A stretch of DNA of 44,525 bases from Maricaulis sp. (GTDB lineage Bacteria; Pseudomonadota; Alphaproteobacteria; Caulobacterales; Maricaulaceae): assembly GCF_030149235.1 (NCBI RefSeq), contig NZ_JASBRW010000081.1, forward strand, positions 1-44,525, given 5' to 3'. Shown here one piece after another: positions 1 through 8,767 of this stretch; position 1 is the first letter of the stretch, and every line of letters begins with the position of its first letter. The position numbers and the translations under genes are program-made. The notes below the pieces were generated by a model. It saw nothing but the letters and a program-made list of their open reading frames with translations, searched no databases and was not told the DNA's origin.

Positions 1-109
1 CGAAGATCAGGTACATCGTGCCGATGTCTTTGTGGTTGGTGGAGTAAACCCACCGCTTCCAGTCCCACATGCTGGGGGTGTGATCGTCGTGCATTGCTGC
101 GTCAGCCAT
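1..109 (-). CDS. ctaD: cytochrome c oxidase subunit I, N-terminal fragment cut by window edge
   Basis: The reverse strand from the ATG at 107-109 reads about 36 residues before the window ends. They include [18 protein letters not shown], the hallmark start of haem-copper oxidase subunit I, the catalytic membrane subunit that reduces oxygen and pumps protons. The subunit II stop lies 15 bases upstream, so the two genes form one leftward operon. A long acidic and His-containing leader ([10 protein letters not shown]) precedes the conserved part. Only the N-terminus is visible, so the haem and CuB ligands cannot be checked. Confidence 0.93.
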   Translation of the reverse strand, partial: MADAAMHDDHTPSMWDWKRWVYSTNHKDIGTMYLIF

Positions 110-124
110 TGCTCGGCCCTTCCC

Positions 125-988
125 TTAGTCCAGCTGCGCCAGGCGCGTTTCACGCGCGGCGGTATATTCGGTGATCAGTTGATAAGCGTCCGAAGAGTAC
201 GGGTCCTCGGAGGACAGCTCGATCCAGCGATCGAAGACGTCCTGGCTCACGACATGAACTTCGATCGGCATAAAGGCGTGACGGATGCCGCAGAGCTCGG
301 AGCACTGGCCGTAATAGACGCCTTCGCGGTCAACGCGGAACCAGGTCTCGTTGATGCGGCCCGGGATGGCGTCCATCTTCGAACCGAAAGCCGGCATGGC
401 CCAGTTGTGGATGACGTCGCCCGCGGTGACCTGCAGGCGGACCGTGGTGTTGACCGGGATCACGATCGGCTGGTCGACAGCCAGGTTACGCGGCTGGTCC
501 GGGCGCAGATCCGCTTCCGGGACCATCGTTGAGGCATATTCCTCGATACCGTGATCGGGATACTCATAGCCCCAATACCACTGATAGCCGACAGCCTTGA
601 TGGTGAACTCCGATTCCGGGATCTCGTCCTGGAAGTAGAGGATGGGGAAGGAGAAGAAGGAGATGAAGATCAGGATCAGGATCGGAACACCCGTCCAGAT
701 CACCTCGATCGTGGTGTTGTGGCTGAATTTCTTCGGCTCCGGATTGGCGCTACGGCGGTAGCGGATCATTACATAGGCCAGCAGGCCCATGACCAGGAGC
801 GTAATCGGGATGATGATCCACAGCATCAGATTATGGAAATCATTCACCCGGTCCATGATCGGCGTAACACCGGGCTGGAATCCGAGAGCACCATCGGTGG
901 GCTGTCCATAGACCGGAGCCGCAAGAGCACCGTCAGAGATCATGGCCCAGGTCAGGGCGGTGAGCGCGAAGGCTGTCAGAAGACGCAT
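125..988 (-). CDS. ctaC: cytochrome c oxidase subunit II
   Basis: This 287-residue protein is the periplasmic electron-entry subunit of the aa3-type oxidase. It carries a signal peptide (residues 1-23), two membrane helices (about 55-77 and 100-120) and a cupredoxin domain. CuA ligands are visible as H194, then C229, E231, C233, H237 and M240 in GQCSELCGIRHAFM. The aromatic stretch YQWYWGYEY marks the cytochrome c electron-entry site. The ATG at 988 is preferred over an upstream ATG because it has GGGGAAG at good spacing and opens directly into the signal peptide. ctaD follows after 15 bases, and a sigma70-type promoter lies at 1043-1071. Confidence 0.96.
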   Translation of the reverse strand: MRLLTAFALTALTWAMISDGALAAPVYGQPTDGALGFQPGVTPIMDRVNDFHNLMLWIIIPITLLVMGLLAYVMIRYRRSANPEPKKFSHNTTIEVIWTGVPILILIFISFFSFPILYFQDEIPESEFTIKAVGYQWYWGYEYPDHGIEEYASTMVPEADLRPDQPRNLAVDQPIVIPVNTTVRLQVTAGDVIHNWAMPAFGSKMDAIPGRINETWFRVDREGVYYGQCSELCGIRHAFMPIEVHVVSQDVFDRWIELSSEDPYSSDAYQLITEYTAARETRLAQLD

Positions 989-1042
989 GGCTTCCCCATA
1001 CAAGTCAGGCGTGAAGGCAGGCACCCCTGCCGATTGGCGCGG

Positions 1043-1071
1043 AATATAGAGCCGGACTTCCCTGCTGTCAG
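1043..1071 (-). promoter_or_regulatory. sigma70-type promoter for ctaC-ctaD
   Basis: On the reverse strand CTGACA (1071-1066) is followed by exactly 17 bases and TATATT (1048-1043). Each hexamer matches the consensus at five of six positions. Transcription would begin near 1036 and give a leader of about 48 bases before the ctaC ATG at 988. This is a pattern match only. Confidence 0.6.
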
Positions 1072-1140
1072 GTCATCTACGGTATTTTTTGTAGTACGGA
1101 TCGCAGAGCGTCGAAAAATGCCCGGAAAACTAATCAGGAC

Positions 1141-1179
1141 AAGGCGTTTCGCCTTTACCCAAAGCGCTTTGCGCTGGGT
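1141..1179. other. two adjacent stem-loops with TTT loops
   Basis: AAGGCG-TTT-CGCCTT (1141-1155) is a perfect 6-bp hairpin. Directly after it, ACCC-AA-AGCGC-TTT-GCGCT-GGGT (1157-1179) forms a 9-bp hairpin with a two-base bulge. They lie in the divergent space between ctaC and the TPR gene, so they are not obvious terminators. They could be leader RNA structure, protein sites or a small repeat element. Confidence 0.5.
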
Positions 1180-1236
1180 CCGGTCGGTTTCGTGTGCTAA
1201 CTTAATACCCCGGATGACCCCTGCCTGGAGGCGATG

Positions 1237-1791
1237 ATGCGTCCTTATGTCCCAATCCTGGCTCTGATCGCGATGATTTCGGCTCCGGCCGCCGCTCAAG
1301 TCACGGTGTTTGGCGAATCACACGCCGCATCCTGCTATCAATCTGCCGTTTCGGCGCGCTCGGACATCTATGCCCTGACCGATTGCGAGCAGGCGCTCGA
1401 CCGCCGCCAGCTGCCGCGCCGGGACCGGGCAGCGACGCATATCAACATGGGCATCATCCTGCTGCACAGCGGACAGTATGAAGACGCGCTGGCGTCATTT
1501 GACGAGGCCGAGGCGCTCAATATCGGGATGCGAAGCGCGCTCGCCGTGAATCGCTCCAGTGCCCTGATCCGCATCGGCCGCTTTGATGACGCCCTGGTCC
1601 AGACCGGCATTGCGATCGACGCAGATGAAGCCAATATCGCCGATGCCTGGTTCAACCGTTCCATGGTACTGGAACGCCTCGGTGACCTTCCCGGCGCCTA
1701 TCGGGCACTGAGCCGGGCCCTGGAAGAACGCCCCGGCTGGCCCCTCGCCCAGCGCGAAATGGATCGCTTCTCTGCCCAAGACGGCAGCTAG
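1237..1791 (+). CDS. secreted tetratricopeptide-repeat protein
   Basis: This protein of about 184 residues has a signal peptide ending near AAAQ. It then has TPR-like helical pairs in the second half (AATHINMGIILLHSGQYEDALASF, then an ALVQTG unit, then a DAWFNRSMVLERLGDLPGAYRALSRAL unit). TPRs mediate protein contacts, so a periplasmic scaffold role is likely, but no specific partner is visible. Two ATGs are adjacent. GGAGG at 1227-1231 sits 2 bases from the ATG at 1234 and 5 from the one at 1237, so the second is chosen. The gene stands alone between ctaC and tldD. Confidence 0.8.
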   Translation: MRPYVPILALIAMISAPAAAQVTVFGESHAASCYQSAVSARSDIYALTDCEQALDRRQLPRRDRAATHINMGIILLHSGQYEDALASFDEAEALNIGMRSALAVNRSSALIRIGRFDDALVQTGIAIDADEANIADAWFNRSMVLERLGDLPGAYRALSRALEERPGWPLAQREMDRFSAQDGS

Positions 1792-1901
1792 GCCCGTCCA
1801 CACGGTTCGCAGTTTTCCTGCCGCCAGCGAGTTTCCTCTGGCCCCGGGCTCCACTATGTCTTTATGCAACAAACGCAAACACGAGGACCGGGACCGAAAC
1901 C

Positions 1902-3317
1902 ATGAGTGATGATCCGATCGAACAGTTCGATTTCGACGCCGACAGCGTTCACCCGGTCCTGGCCGATGCCATGCACGGTGCCGATGATGGCGAGCTATTC
2001 CTGGAAACGGCGAGCTCGGAAGCCCTGGTCTTCGATGACGGCCGGCTGAAGTCCGCCAGCTTCGATGCCGAACGCGGCTTCGGTCTGCGCTGCGTCGCCG
2101 GCGAAGCCTACGGCTATGCCCACTCCTCTGATCCGACCCTGGATGCGGTCAAGCGAGCCGCCGAAACCGCCAGCGCGGTCAAACGCGGTGCACCGGCAAC
2201 ATTGGCTCCACCGCCGCCTGGCACCAATCGCAAACTTTATGACAGCGTCGATCCGGTCGCCGCGCCGGGCTTCGAGGTCAAATCCGCCCTGCTGCAGGAG
2301 ATCGATGCCTATTGCCGCGCCAAGGATGCCAGCGTCGTCCAGGTCAGCGCCTCCCTGGCCGGTTCGCGCCGGGCGATCTCGATCATTCGCGCCGATGGCG
2401 ACATGAAAACCGATATCCGCCCGCTGGTCCGGCTCAATGTCTCCGTGACCGTCGAGCGCGATGGCCGCCGCGAAACCGGTTCCGCTGGCGCCGGTGGACG
2501 CGCCCTGTTCGATGCCTGGATCAAGCCGGAGGCCTGGAAAGGCCTGGCGGACGAAGCCCTGCGCATTGCCCGTGTGAATCTCGACGCGGTCGACGCACCA
2601 GCCGGTGTCATGGATGTCGTGCTCGGCGCCGGCTGGCCAGCCGTTCTGCTGCACGAAGCCGTCGGTCACGGGCTGGAAGGCGATTTCAACCGCAAGGGTT
2701 CCTCCGCCTTCGCAGGCCGCATCGGCGAGCGGGTGGCCGCCGACGGTGTGACGGTGATCGATGACGGCACCATGCCGGAGCGCCGCGGCTCTCTGACCAT
2801 TGATGATGAAGGCACGCCGACCGAGCGCTCCGTGTTGATCGAGGACGGCATTCTTGTCGGCTATATGCAGGACCGGATGAATGCCCGCCTGATGGGCCAG
2901 AAGCCGACCGGCAATGGACGGCGCCAGTCCTTCGCCCACGCACCGCTGCCGCGCATGACCAATACCTATATGCTCGGCGGCTCGCACAAGCGCGAGGAAA
3001 TGGTTGAAAGCCTGAAGGACGGTATCTACGCCGTGAACTTCGGGGGCGGACAGGTCGACATTACCTCCGGCAAGTTCGTCTTCCAGTGCACCGAGGCCTA
3101 TCGCGTCATCGACGGCAAGATCGAGGCGCCGGTCAAAGGCGCGACACTGATCGGCGATGGCCCCAGCGCTCTGACCCAGATCACCATGATCGGCGATGAT
3201 TTCGAGATGGACCCCGGTGTCGGCGTGTGTGGCAAGGCCGGTCAGGGCGTACCGGTTGGCGTGGGTCAGCCGAGCCTGAAGATCGCCGGCCTGACCGTCG
3301 GTGGCGCCGGCGGCTAA
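1902..3317 (+). CDS. tldD: metalloprotease TldD
   Basis: This 471-residue protein has the usual TldD length. The zinc motif is H251-E-A-V-G-H256, with the third ligand C443 in GVCGKAGQGVPVGVGQP near the C-terminus. TldD is the catalytic half of the TldD/TldE heterodimer, which degrades unfolded peptides and matures some ribosomally made peptides in other bacteria. Its partner PmbA/TldE is at 30106-31467. A tldD gene beside the cytochrome oxidase genes is common in Alphaproteobacteria. The start has GAGG upstream. No peptide precursor gene is visible nearby, so a general proteostasis role is the safer reading. Confidence 0.96.
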   Translation: MSDDPIEQFDFDADSVHPVLADAMHGADDGELFLETASSEALVFDDGRLKSASFDAERGFGLRCVAGEAYGYAHSSDPTLDAVKRAAETASAVKRGAPATLAPPPPGTNRKLYDSVDPVAAPGFEVKSALLQEIDAYCRAKDASVVQVSASLAGSRRAISIIRADGDMKTDIRPLVRLNVSVTVERDGRRETGSAGAGGRALFDAWIKPEAWKGLADEALRIARVNLDAVDAPAGVMDVVLGAGWPAVLLHEAVGHGLEGDFNRKGSSAFAGRIGERVAADGVTVIDDGTMPERRGSLTIDDEGTPTERSVLIEDGILVGYMQDRMNARLMGQKPTGNGRRQSFAHAPLPRMTNTYMLGGSHKREEMVESLKDGIYAVNFGGGQVDITSGKFVFQCTEAYRVIDGKIEAPVKGATLIGDGPSALTQITMIGDDFEMDPGVGVCGKAGQGVPVGVGQPSLKIAGLTVGGAGG

Positions 3318-3453
3318 CGCCTTACATTACCGATCGCTAACACCTCTCACGCGGCTGTGACCCTTGTTACGGAAGGTTACATATTAATTCCGGCTGCGCT
3401 GGATTATCCCTCTTCCCGGGAATGTTGGGCGGGCAGAGCACCCTGGGGATTTC

Positions 3454-5595
3454 ATGCGAGGGTTTTATCTCAACGCGGTGGCTTGCACCGCTCTGATGAC
3501 GGCAATCGGAACACCGGCATCAGCTTTACAGACGGAGATCGCCGCGGACTGCCTGGCGGCAGCCATTGGCGGCTGTGCGACCGTTGCGGCCAGCCATGTG
3601 GCAACGAGCAATGGCGTCGCCGTCTATGCGGCCGCTTTCTTCCAGACCTATTCACCCGTCACCGCCTTGGACATGGTTCAGCGTGTACCCGGATTTTCCC
3701 TGTCCGGGGGCGATGAAGGCCGACGCGGCCTGGCGGACAGTTTCGGCAATCTCCTGATCAATGGCGCACGCCCGTCGAACAAATCACTGTCCCTGCAGAC
3801 CGTGTTGCAGCGTATTCCGATGGCCGATGTCGAGCGTATCGAACTGGTCCAGGAAGCCCTGCCGCAATACGACATGCGCGGCCATGCACGTCTGGTGAAT
3901 GTGATCCTGCGCGAAGGTGCGGGCAATTCCGGCAGTTATTCGGTAGTCGCTCGCCTGTCTGACGCCAACCGCGTTGGTCCGGGCGTCGATGCGTCCTACA
4001 CCATGCGCGTCGGGGCCGGTGAAATCACGGCCGGGATCGATGCCGGTTGGATGGGCAACCGGGTGCGCCGCCGCGAGGAATTGTGGACCGGTGGCGGCAA
4101 TACGCTGGCCGAGCGCCGTTTCGACAATGACCAGCGTCACTACCAGGAGATCACCCCGACTTTCACGCTCAACTATCCGCTGTCCGATCGCTCCAACATC
4201 CTTTTCGATGCCCGCGCAAATTGGTGGGAGTGGCGCCGCACCCAGCGCTCCTTCATCGATGATTCTGCCGGGGATCCGCTGCGCTTCGAGCAGAACGCGA
4301 CCGATAATAACGGCAATAGCTGGTCGGCCACGGCCACACATACGTACGAGCTGACCGATCAGCTCTCGCTGGAAACCATCGGCCTGATCAGCCGCGAGCA
4401 ATGGGATGACGGCCCGGAAGCCTTCGAGACCTTCACCCCGGGCACCGGCTTTGTCGGCGCGATGATTTTCGAGGCCAATGGCGAATACGAGGAAACCGCA
4501 CTGCGTTCGACCGTATCCTGGACCCCGAACGCACGACACAGCGTCGAATTCGGCGCCGAAACCGCGATCAATGCCCGCGATACGGCCTTCTTCCTGTTCG
4601 ATGATGACGGCACCACGATCACGCCGATCAATGTCCCGGTCTCCGACACTCGGGTCGAGGAAACCCGCAGCGAGCTGTTTGCCAATCATGTCTGGTCGGT
4701 GAGCGACCGGCTCAGCCTGGAAACCGGCTTGCGCTATGAATTCTCCGAGATCGAGCAGACCGGGGATGCAGAACAGTCGCGCTCCTTCACCTATGCCAAA
4801 CCGTCAGTGACGCTGACCTGGCGTCATGATGACGAGAACCGTTTCCGCGTCTCGGCGCGCCGCGATGTCGCCCAGCTCAGCTTCGGCAAATTCGCCAGCT
4901 CCATCGACTTGACCGACAATAACTCGGTGCTGGGCAATCCGGACTATGTGCCCCAGCGCACCTGGACGCTCGAGGCGGAATGGGAGCGCCGTTTTGGTGA
5001 CGGCTCCTTCTCCCTCGTCGTCGGTCACGACTGGGTCCAGGATCTCGACGACTTTATCCCGATCATGTCCGGCGGGCAGGTCTTTGACGCACCGGGCAAT
5101 ATCGGTGATGGCACCAATCTGCGCGTCACCGCCAATCTGACCGCACCGCTCGACCGTTTCGGCCTCAACAATGCCGTGCTCGATGCCTTCCTGGAATGGT
5201 ATAATACGGACGTCGAAGATCCGCTCACCTTCGAGAACCGGCCCTGGTCCGGCTATCGCGAATGGGAGTTGCGGCTGGATTATCGCCAGACCTTCCCGGA
5301 GGCCCAGATGGCCTGGGGCTGGGATTATTTCTGGCTCTCCAATGGCGAGATTTATCGGGCCCAGGAATTCCGCCAGCAGGGCTTCACCGATGGCGATCTG
5401 GACATCTATGTCGAAACAACACGCTATTGGGGTGTCACCATCCGCGCCGGCATCGATGGCGTCATCAACAACGGCGATGACCGCGAACGCATCTTCTATG
5501 ACGGTTCGCGCGCCAACGGCATCATCGACGCCATCGAGTATCAGAACGCTTCGATGGGTGACACGGCCTATATTCGTGCGCGCGGCACGTTCTAA
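3454..5595 (+). CDS. TonB-dependent outer membrane receptor
   Basis: This 713-residue protein has a signal peptide (MRGFYLNAVACTALMTAIG, cleavage near ASA). It then has a short plug domain (about 65-155, with ALDMVQRVPGF, GLADSFGNLLINGARPSNKS and VERIELVQ) and a long beta-barrel. The barrel is rich in alternating aromatic and charged strands and ends in phenylalanine, the usual outer-membrane assembly signal. Such receptors import siderophores, cobalamin, sugars or peptides using TonB energy. The substrate cannot be read from sequence. No iron-regulatory box was recognised upstream, and no TonB or ABC partner lies beside it. GGGGA precedes the ATG. A strong hairpin follows the stop. Confidence 0.9.
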   Translation: MRGFYLNAVACTALMTAIGTPASALQTEIAADCLAAAIGGCATVAASHVATSNGVAVYAAAFFQTYSPVTALDMVQRVPGFSLSGGDEGRRGLADSFGNLLINGARPSNKSLSLQTVLQRIPMADVERIELVQEALPQYDMRGHARLVNVILREGAGNSGSYSVVARLSDANRVGPGVDASYTMRVGAGEITAGIDAGWMGNRVRRREELWTGGGNTLAERRFDNDQRHYQEITPTFTLNYPLSDRSNILFDARANWWEWRRTQRSFIDDSAGDPLRFEQNATDNNGNSWSATATHTYELTDQLSLETIGLISREQWDDGPEAFETFTPGTGFVGAMIFEANGEYEETALRSTVSWTPNARHSVEFGAETAINARDTAFFLFDDDGTTITPINVPVSDTRVEETRSELFANHVWSVSDRLSLETGLRYEFSEIEQTGDAEQSRSFTYAKPSVTLTWRHDDENRFRVSARRDVAQLSFGKFASSIDLTDNNSVLGNPDYVPQRTWTLEAEWERRFGDGSFSLVVGHDWVQDLDDFIPIMSGGQVFDAPGNIGDGTNLRVTANLTAPLDRFGLNNAVLDAFLEWYNTDVEDPLTFENRPWSGYREWELRLDYRQTFPEAQMAWGWDYFWLSNGEIYRAQEFRQQGFTDGDLDIYVETTRYWGVTIRAGIDGVINNGDDRERIFYDGSRANGIIDAIEYQNASMGDTAYIRARGTF

Positions 5596-5608
5596 CTCAA
5601 TCTGCGGA

Positions 5609-5639
5609 CCTATGGCGTTGATTTGTTCAACGCCATAGG
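5609..5639 (+). terminator. 13-bp perfect hairpin after the TonB receptor gene
   Basis: CCTATGGCGTTGA (5609-5621) pairs perfectly with TCAACGCCATAGG (5627-5639) around a 5-base loop. It begins 14 bases after the receptor stop. There is no downstream T-run, so it may be a weak terminator or a 3'-end stabiliser. Confidence 0.6.
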
Positions 5640-5768
5640 AATTCGCGGATGATCATGCTAAGTTTGGAGTGCTGGGGCGTGGCGTTATCCGTTTGAACGA
5701 TGGAAACGCCAATTAAATGCACTGCGCCGTACCGCGATCAGCGGGCGTGATGCAGGCAAGGAGGCCTT

Positions 5769-6740
5769 ATGCTTCAAAACCTACTGCGCTCTAGTGCGAC
5801 CGCAGCCCTGTTCCTGTCCCTCACCGCAGCCCCGCTCCTGGCTCAGGATGTCGAGCTCCCGGATCCGCCGCAGACGCTGCAGATGCACCGCGTCGCTGAT
5901 ACATTCCTGGCACTGCCGGTGAGCATCGGTGACGGCGAGCCAATGAACTGGATTCTTGACACCGGGGCGAGCCACTCGGCCATCGCCCAGACCATTGCCG
6001 AGGAGCTCGGCTTCGTCTCAGCCCGGCAAGCGCTTGCGCCGGAGCTTGACCCGGTCCAGACCCTGACCCGCATGTATGATGCGGAACGGTTCTGGACCCG
6101 TGACATGTCGATCGCCGGCCAGCCGCTGCAGGACATCAACATGGTCGTCGTACCCGTGCCGCCGGAAGGGCCAAGCATCGCCGCTGGCCTACTCGGCTAT
6201 GACGCCTTCGCCGAACACGATCTGCGGATCAATTTCGATACCGGCGAGCTGGTACTGGGCGAACAGACCGTCGAGCACACCGATGCCCGCATCGCCCCGG
6301 ACCGCCAGCTCATCTTCGCCGCCGCCCGCGTGGGCGCGCCGCGGCGTTATGCCCGCGTGCTGATCGACAGCGGCTCACCCGTCACGCTGGTCAATAATGA
6401 ACTGAAACAGGCCCTCTCCTCCGGCGGCGTGCAATTGCGCACGATCACCGGCGTTGACGGTCTGCGCAACGAGCAGGCCGCGCCGGTTGTGCTGCGCAAT
6501 CTGCGCGTCGGCGGGGTGTGCCTCGGCCGGCAGTCGGCCTTGCATGCGGACCTGGATATTTTCGATGCCCTGGGCTGGGACGATGAACCCGCCATTCTCA
6601 TCGGCATGGACCTACTGCCCTATATCGAGATGACGCTCGACAAGGAGAGCGGCGCAGTAGAGATCTCCGCCGTCCGTGACCAGGATGTCTGCGACCAGCG
6701 CGTGCAGTGGGACAGGCGCTTCGGCGATCAGCCTGCCTGA
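5769..6740 (+). CDS. secreted two-domain retropepsin-like aspartyl protease
   Basis: This 323-residue protein has a clear signal peptide (cleavage near LLAQ, residue 26). It has two catalytic half-sites: D64-T-G-A-S in the first lobe and D200-S-G-S-P in the second. Each is followed by the hydrophobic strand and GLLGYD/GMDLL turns expected of the retropepsin fold. Two lobes on one chain mimic the retroviral homodimer. It probably works in the periplasm or outside the cell, and the substrate is unknown. AAGGAGG precedes the ATG. It may serve peptide supply together with the convergent POT transporter, which is inference from neighbourhood. Confidence 0.85.
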   Translation: MLQNLLRSSATAALFLSLTAAPLLAQDVELPDPPQTLQMHRVADTFLALPVSIGDGEPMNWILDTGASHSAIAQTIAEELGFVSARQALAPELDPVQTLTRMYDAERFWTRDMSIAGQPLQDINMVVVPVPPEGPSIAAGLLGYDAFAEHDLRINFDTGELVLGEQTVEHTDARIAPDRQLIFAAARVGAPRRYARVLIDSGSPVTLVNNELKQALSSGGVQLRTITGVDGLRNEQAAPVVLRNLRVGGVCLGRQSALHADLDIFDALGWDDEPAILIGMDLLPYIEMTLDKESGAVEISAVRDQDVCDQRVQWDRRFGDQPA

Positions 6741-6761
6741 TTAGAGCGCCAGAGAAGGCAA

Positions 6762-6791
6762 AAGGCCGCGGAGCACATGCTCCGCGGCCTT
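6762..6791. terminator. bidirectional terminator between convergent genes
   Basis: AAGGCCGCGGAGC (6762-6774) pairs perfectly with GCTCCGCGGCCTT (6779-6791) around ACAT. On the reverse strand the stem is followed by a short T-run from AAAA at 6760-6763, which suits termination of the POT transporter gene. On the forward strand it is followed by CCTGTTT after the protease gene. Confidence 0.85.
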
Positions 6792-6815
6792 CCTGTTTGG
6801 GTGTTGTGGGCGCGC

Positions 6816-8645
6816 TTACGACGCGTCAGAGGAGCGGTCAATGGAGGAACCGCCCGCCTCGGTCTCACGCGGATGCGGCACCATGGTTTTCTCCGCATCG
6901 CCCATCAGCTTCTTGATCAGCGGCGCGATAATCAGCATGCCGACCGCAATCGCCATGGCGATCAGGCCCACCTGGGAATAGACCTCGGTATAACCTGCCT
7001 TGGCAGCCGCGACATCCGTCAGCTGACCACCAATCGTCTCGGCACCGGTGGTCGAGGCGATAATACCCGCCAGGAAGTTGGACAGGCCGGAATATAGGAA
7101 CCAGGCGCCCATCGTCATGCCCACCACGCGGGCCGGGGCCAGCTTGGTCACAGCTGACAGACCGACCGGGGAAAGCATCAGCTCACCCATGGTATGGATC
7201 CAGTAGATCAGGAACACGAAGTAGACCGCGGTCAGGCCCGCCTCACCGGACAGCCCCATGCCGAAGACCAGGGCATAGAAACCCAGCCCCGCCATGAAGA
7301 CACCCAGGGCGAATTTCACTGGCGTGGACGGGTTACGCCCTTTCTTGGCCAGCGAGATCCAGAGCCAGGCCATCAGAGGCGCAAACAGGAAGATGAAACC
7401 GGCATTCAAGCTCTGGAAGATCGGCGCCGGCACTTCCCAGCCGAACATGGTGCGATCCACCAGACGATCGGTGAACAGGTTCAGGGAAGACCCCGCCTGC
7501 TCGAACAGGGCCCAGAACGGGATCTGCGCCAGGACGAAGTAGATCGCCGCGAACATCTGGCCGCGTTCCGCACCCTTGGTCTTGAACGTGGCATAGCCGA
7601 CCAGGAAGAGCAGCATGATCAGGCCAAGCGGGCCCAGAACGCCACCCATATATTCCGGGTTCATCACCGCAATCATGGCGGTGGCAACAATGGCCAGACC
7701 GGCAAGGTAGCACGCCATCTCGACATTGATCGGGCCGAAGACCTTCTCTTTCAGCTTCTCCGGATTCGGCGGTTCGGCGCGGCCTTCCAGCCAGCCCTGG
7801 AAGAACAGGAAGGTCAGCAGGCCCGCGACCATGCCGATGCCGGCAAGGCCGAAACCATACTTCCAGCCATAGGCAATACCGATATAGCCAATGATGACCG
7901 AAGCTAGGAAGGCCCCGATATTGATGCCCATGTAAAAGATGGTGAAGCCGGAATCCCGACGCGTATCACCCAACCCGTACAGCGTACCTACAATGGTGGA
8001 GATATTCGCCTTGAGGAAGCCGACACCGGCAATAATGAGAGCCAGCGCCAGATAGAGAATATTGACGTAGAGCTCCTCCTGCTCGACGCGGGTCATATCT
8101 TCCGAGAAGGGCAAGGTGGCCGGCAGGCCGAGGGCTTCCGGCTGCTCCAGCACGATCTGCGTCCCGCCTTCAGCAAAGCTCATGACCGACTGACCGGCTT
8201 CGCCGATGAGGATCTGGTTCACATTCTCACCGGAACCACGTCCATCAAGCGCGATCTGATACTCCGCACCTTCATAGGTGTAGATCTGTTGCGACCCGGA
8301 CCCCTCGAACGCCATCAAGCCATGCCCGAGCACCAGCAGTATGGCACCATAGGTCACCGCCTTGCGCTGCCCGAGATATCGGTCGGCGAGTGTCCCGCCG
8401 ATGATCGTCATGACGTAAACCAGGGCCGTATAGGCGCCGTAGATCAACGTCGACTGCGAGTCCGAGAACAGGAAATGCTGCGTCAGGTAAATGATCAGCA
8501 GCCCGCGCATCCCATAATAGGAGAAGCGCTCCCACATCTCGGTCAGGAATAGGATGGCCAAGCCTCGCGGGTGGCCGAAGAAGGACGTATCCCGCTTCTC
8601 TTCCGGTTGCGGCGCCTGGTCCGGCGTCGTTGTTGAATCTGTCAC
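6816..8645 (-). CDS. POT-family proton-coupled peptide transporter
   Basis: This 609-residue inner membrane protein has about a dozen hydrophobic helices. The proton-coupling signature EMWERFSYYG is at about residues 36-45, and the MFS loop GGTLADRYLGQRKA follows. It imports di- and tripeptides with protons. About 80 mostly hydrophilic residues lie between the third and fourth helices, on the periplasmic side in the usual topology. The start is the GTG at 8645, because GGGGAGGAATTC lies directly before it and the residues further upstream are not family-like. A bidirectional terminator follows, and a GC hairpin precedes the ribosome site. Confidence 0.94.
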   Translation of the reverse strand: MTDSTTTPDQAPQPEEKRDTSFFGHPRGLAILFLTEMWERFSYYGMRGLLIIYLTQHFLFSDSQSTLIYGAYTALVYVMTIIGGTLADRYLGQRKAVTYGAILLVLGHGLMAFEGSGSQQIYTYEGAEYQIALDGRGSGENVNQILIGEAGQSVMSFAEGGTQIVLEQPEALGLPATLPFSEDMTRVEQEELYVNILYLALALIIAGVGFLKANISTIVGTLYGLGDTRRDSGFTIFYMGINIGAFLASVIIGYIGIAYGWKYGFGLAGIGMVAGLLTFLFFQGWLEGRAEPPNPEKLKEKVFGPINVEMACYLAGLAIVATAMIAVMNPEYMGGVLGPLGLIMLLFLVGYATFKTKGAERGQMFAAIYFVLAQIPFWALFEQAGSSLNLFTDRLVDRTMFGWEVPAPIFQSLNAGFIFLFAPLMAWLWISLAKKGRNPSTPVKFALGVFMAGLGFYALVFGMGLSGEAGLTAVYFVFLIYWIHTMGELMLSPVGLSAVTKLAPARVVGMTMGAWFLYSGLSNFLAGIIASTTGAETIGGQLTDVAAAKAGYTEVYSQVGLIAMAIAVGMLIIAPLIKKLMGDAEKTMVPHPRETEAGGSSIDRSSDAS

Positions 8646-8659
8646 GAATTCCTCCCCAT

Positions 8660-8675
8660 GCCCGCATGCGCGGGC
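8660..8675 (-). other. GC-rich stem-loop just upstream of the POT gene ribosome site
   Basis: GCCCGC (8660-8665) pairs with GCGGGC (8670-8675) around four bases. The hairpin ends a few bases before GGGGAGGA and the GTG start. If transcribed it could tune translation initiation. No known riboswitch is recognised. Confidence 0.4.
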
Positions 8676-8767
8676 GATACTCAATCGCGCGCACTTGACC
8701 ATGCGGGGCGGGCCAGCTCAAGCCTTACGCGCTGTGGGGAAATTGAATTCGGCGTGATCTGTCGTGC

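Noticed and set aside
1995..2987. Long reverse-strand open frame opposite tldD
   Set aside because: It is antisense to a confident TldD, has low-complexity Gly/Ala/Arg composition and no family likeness. High GC makes such frames common.
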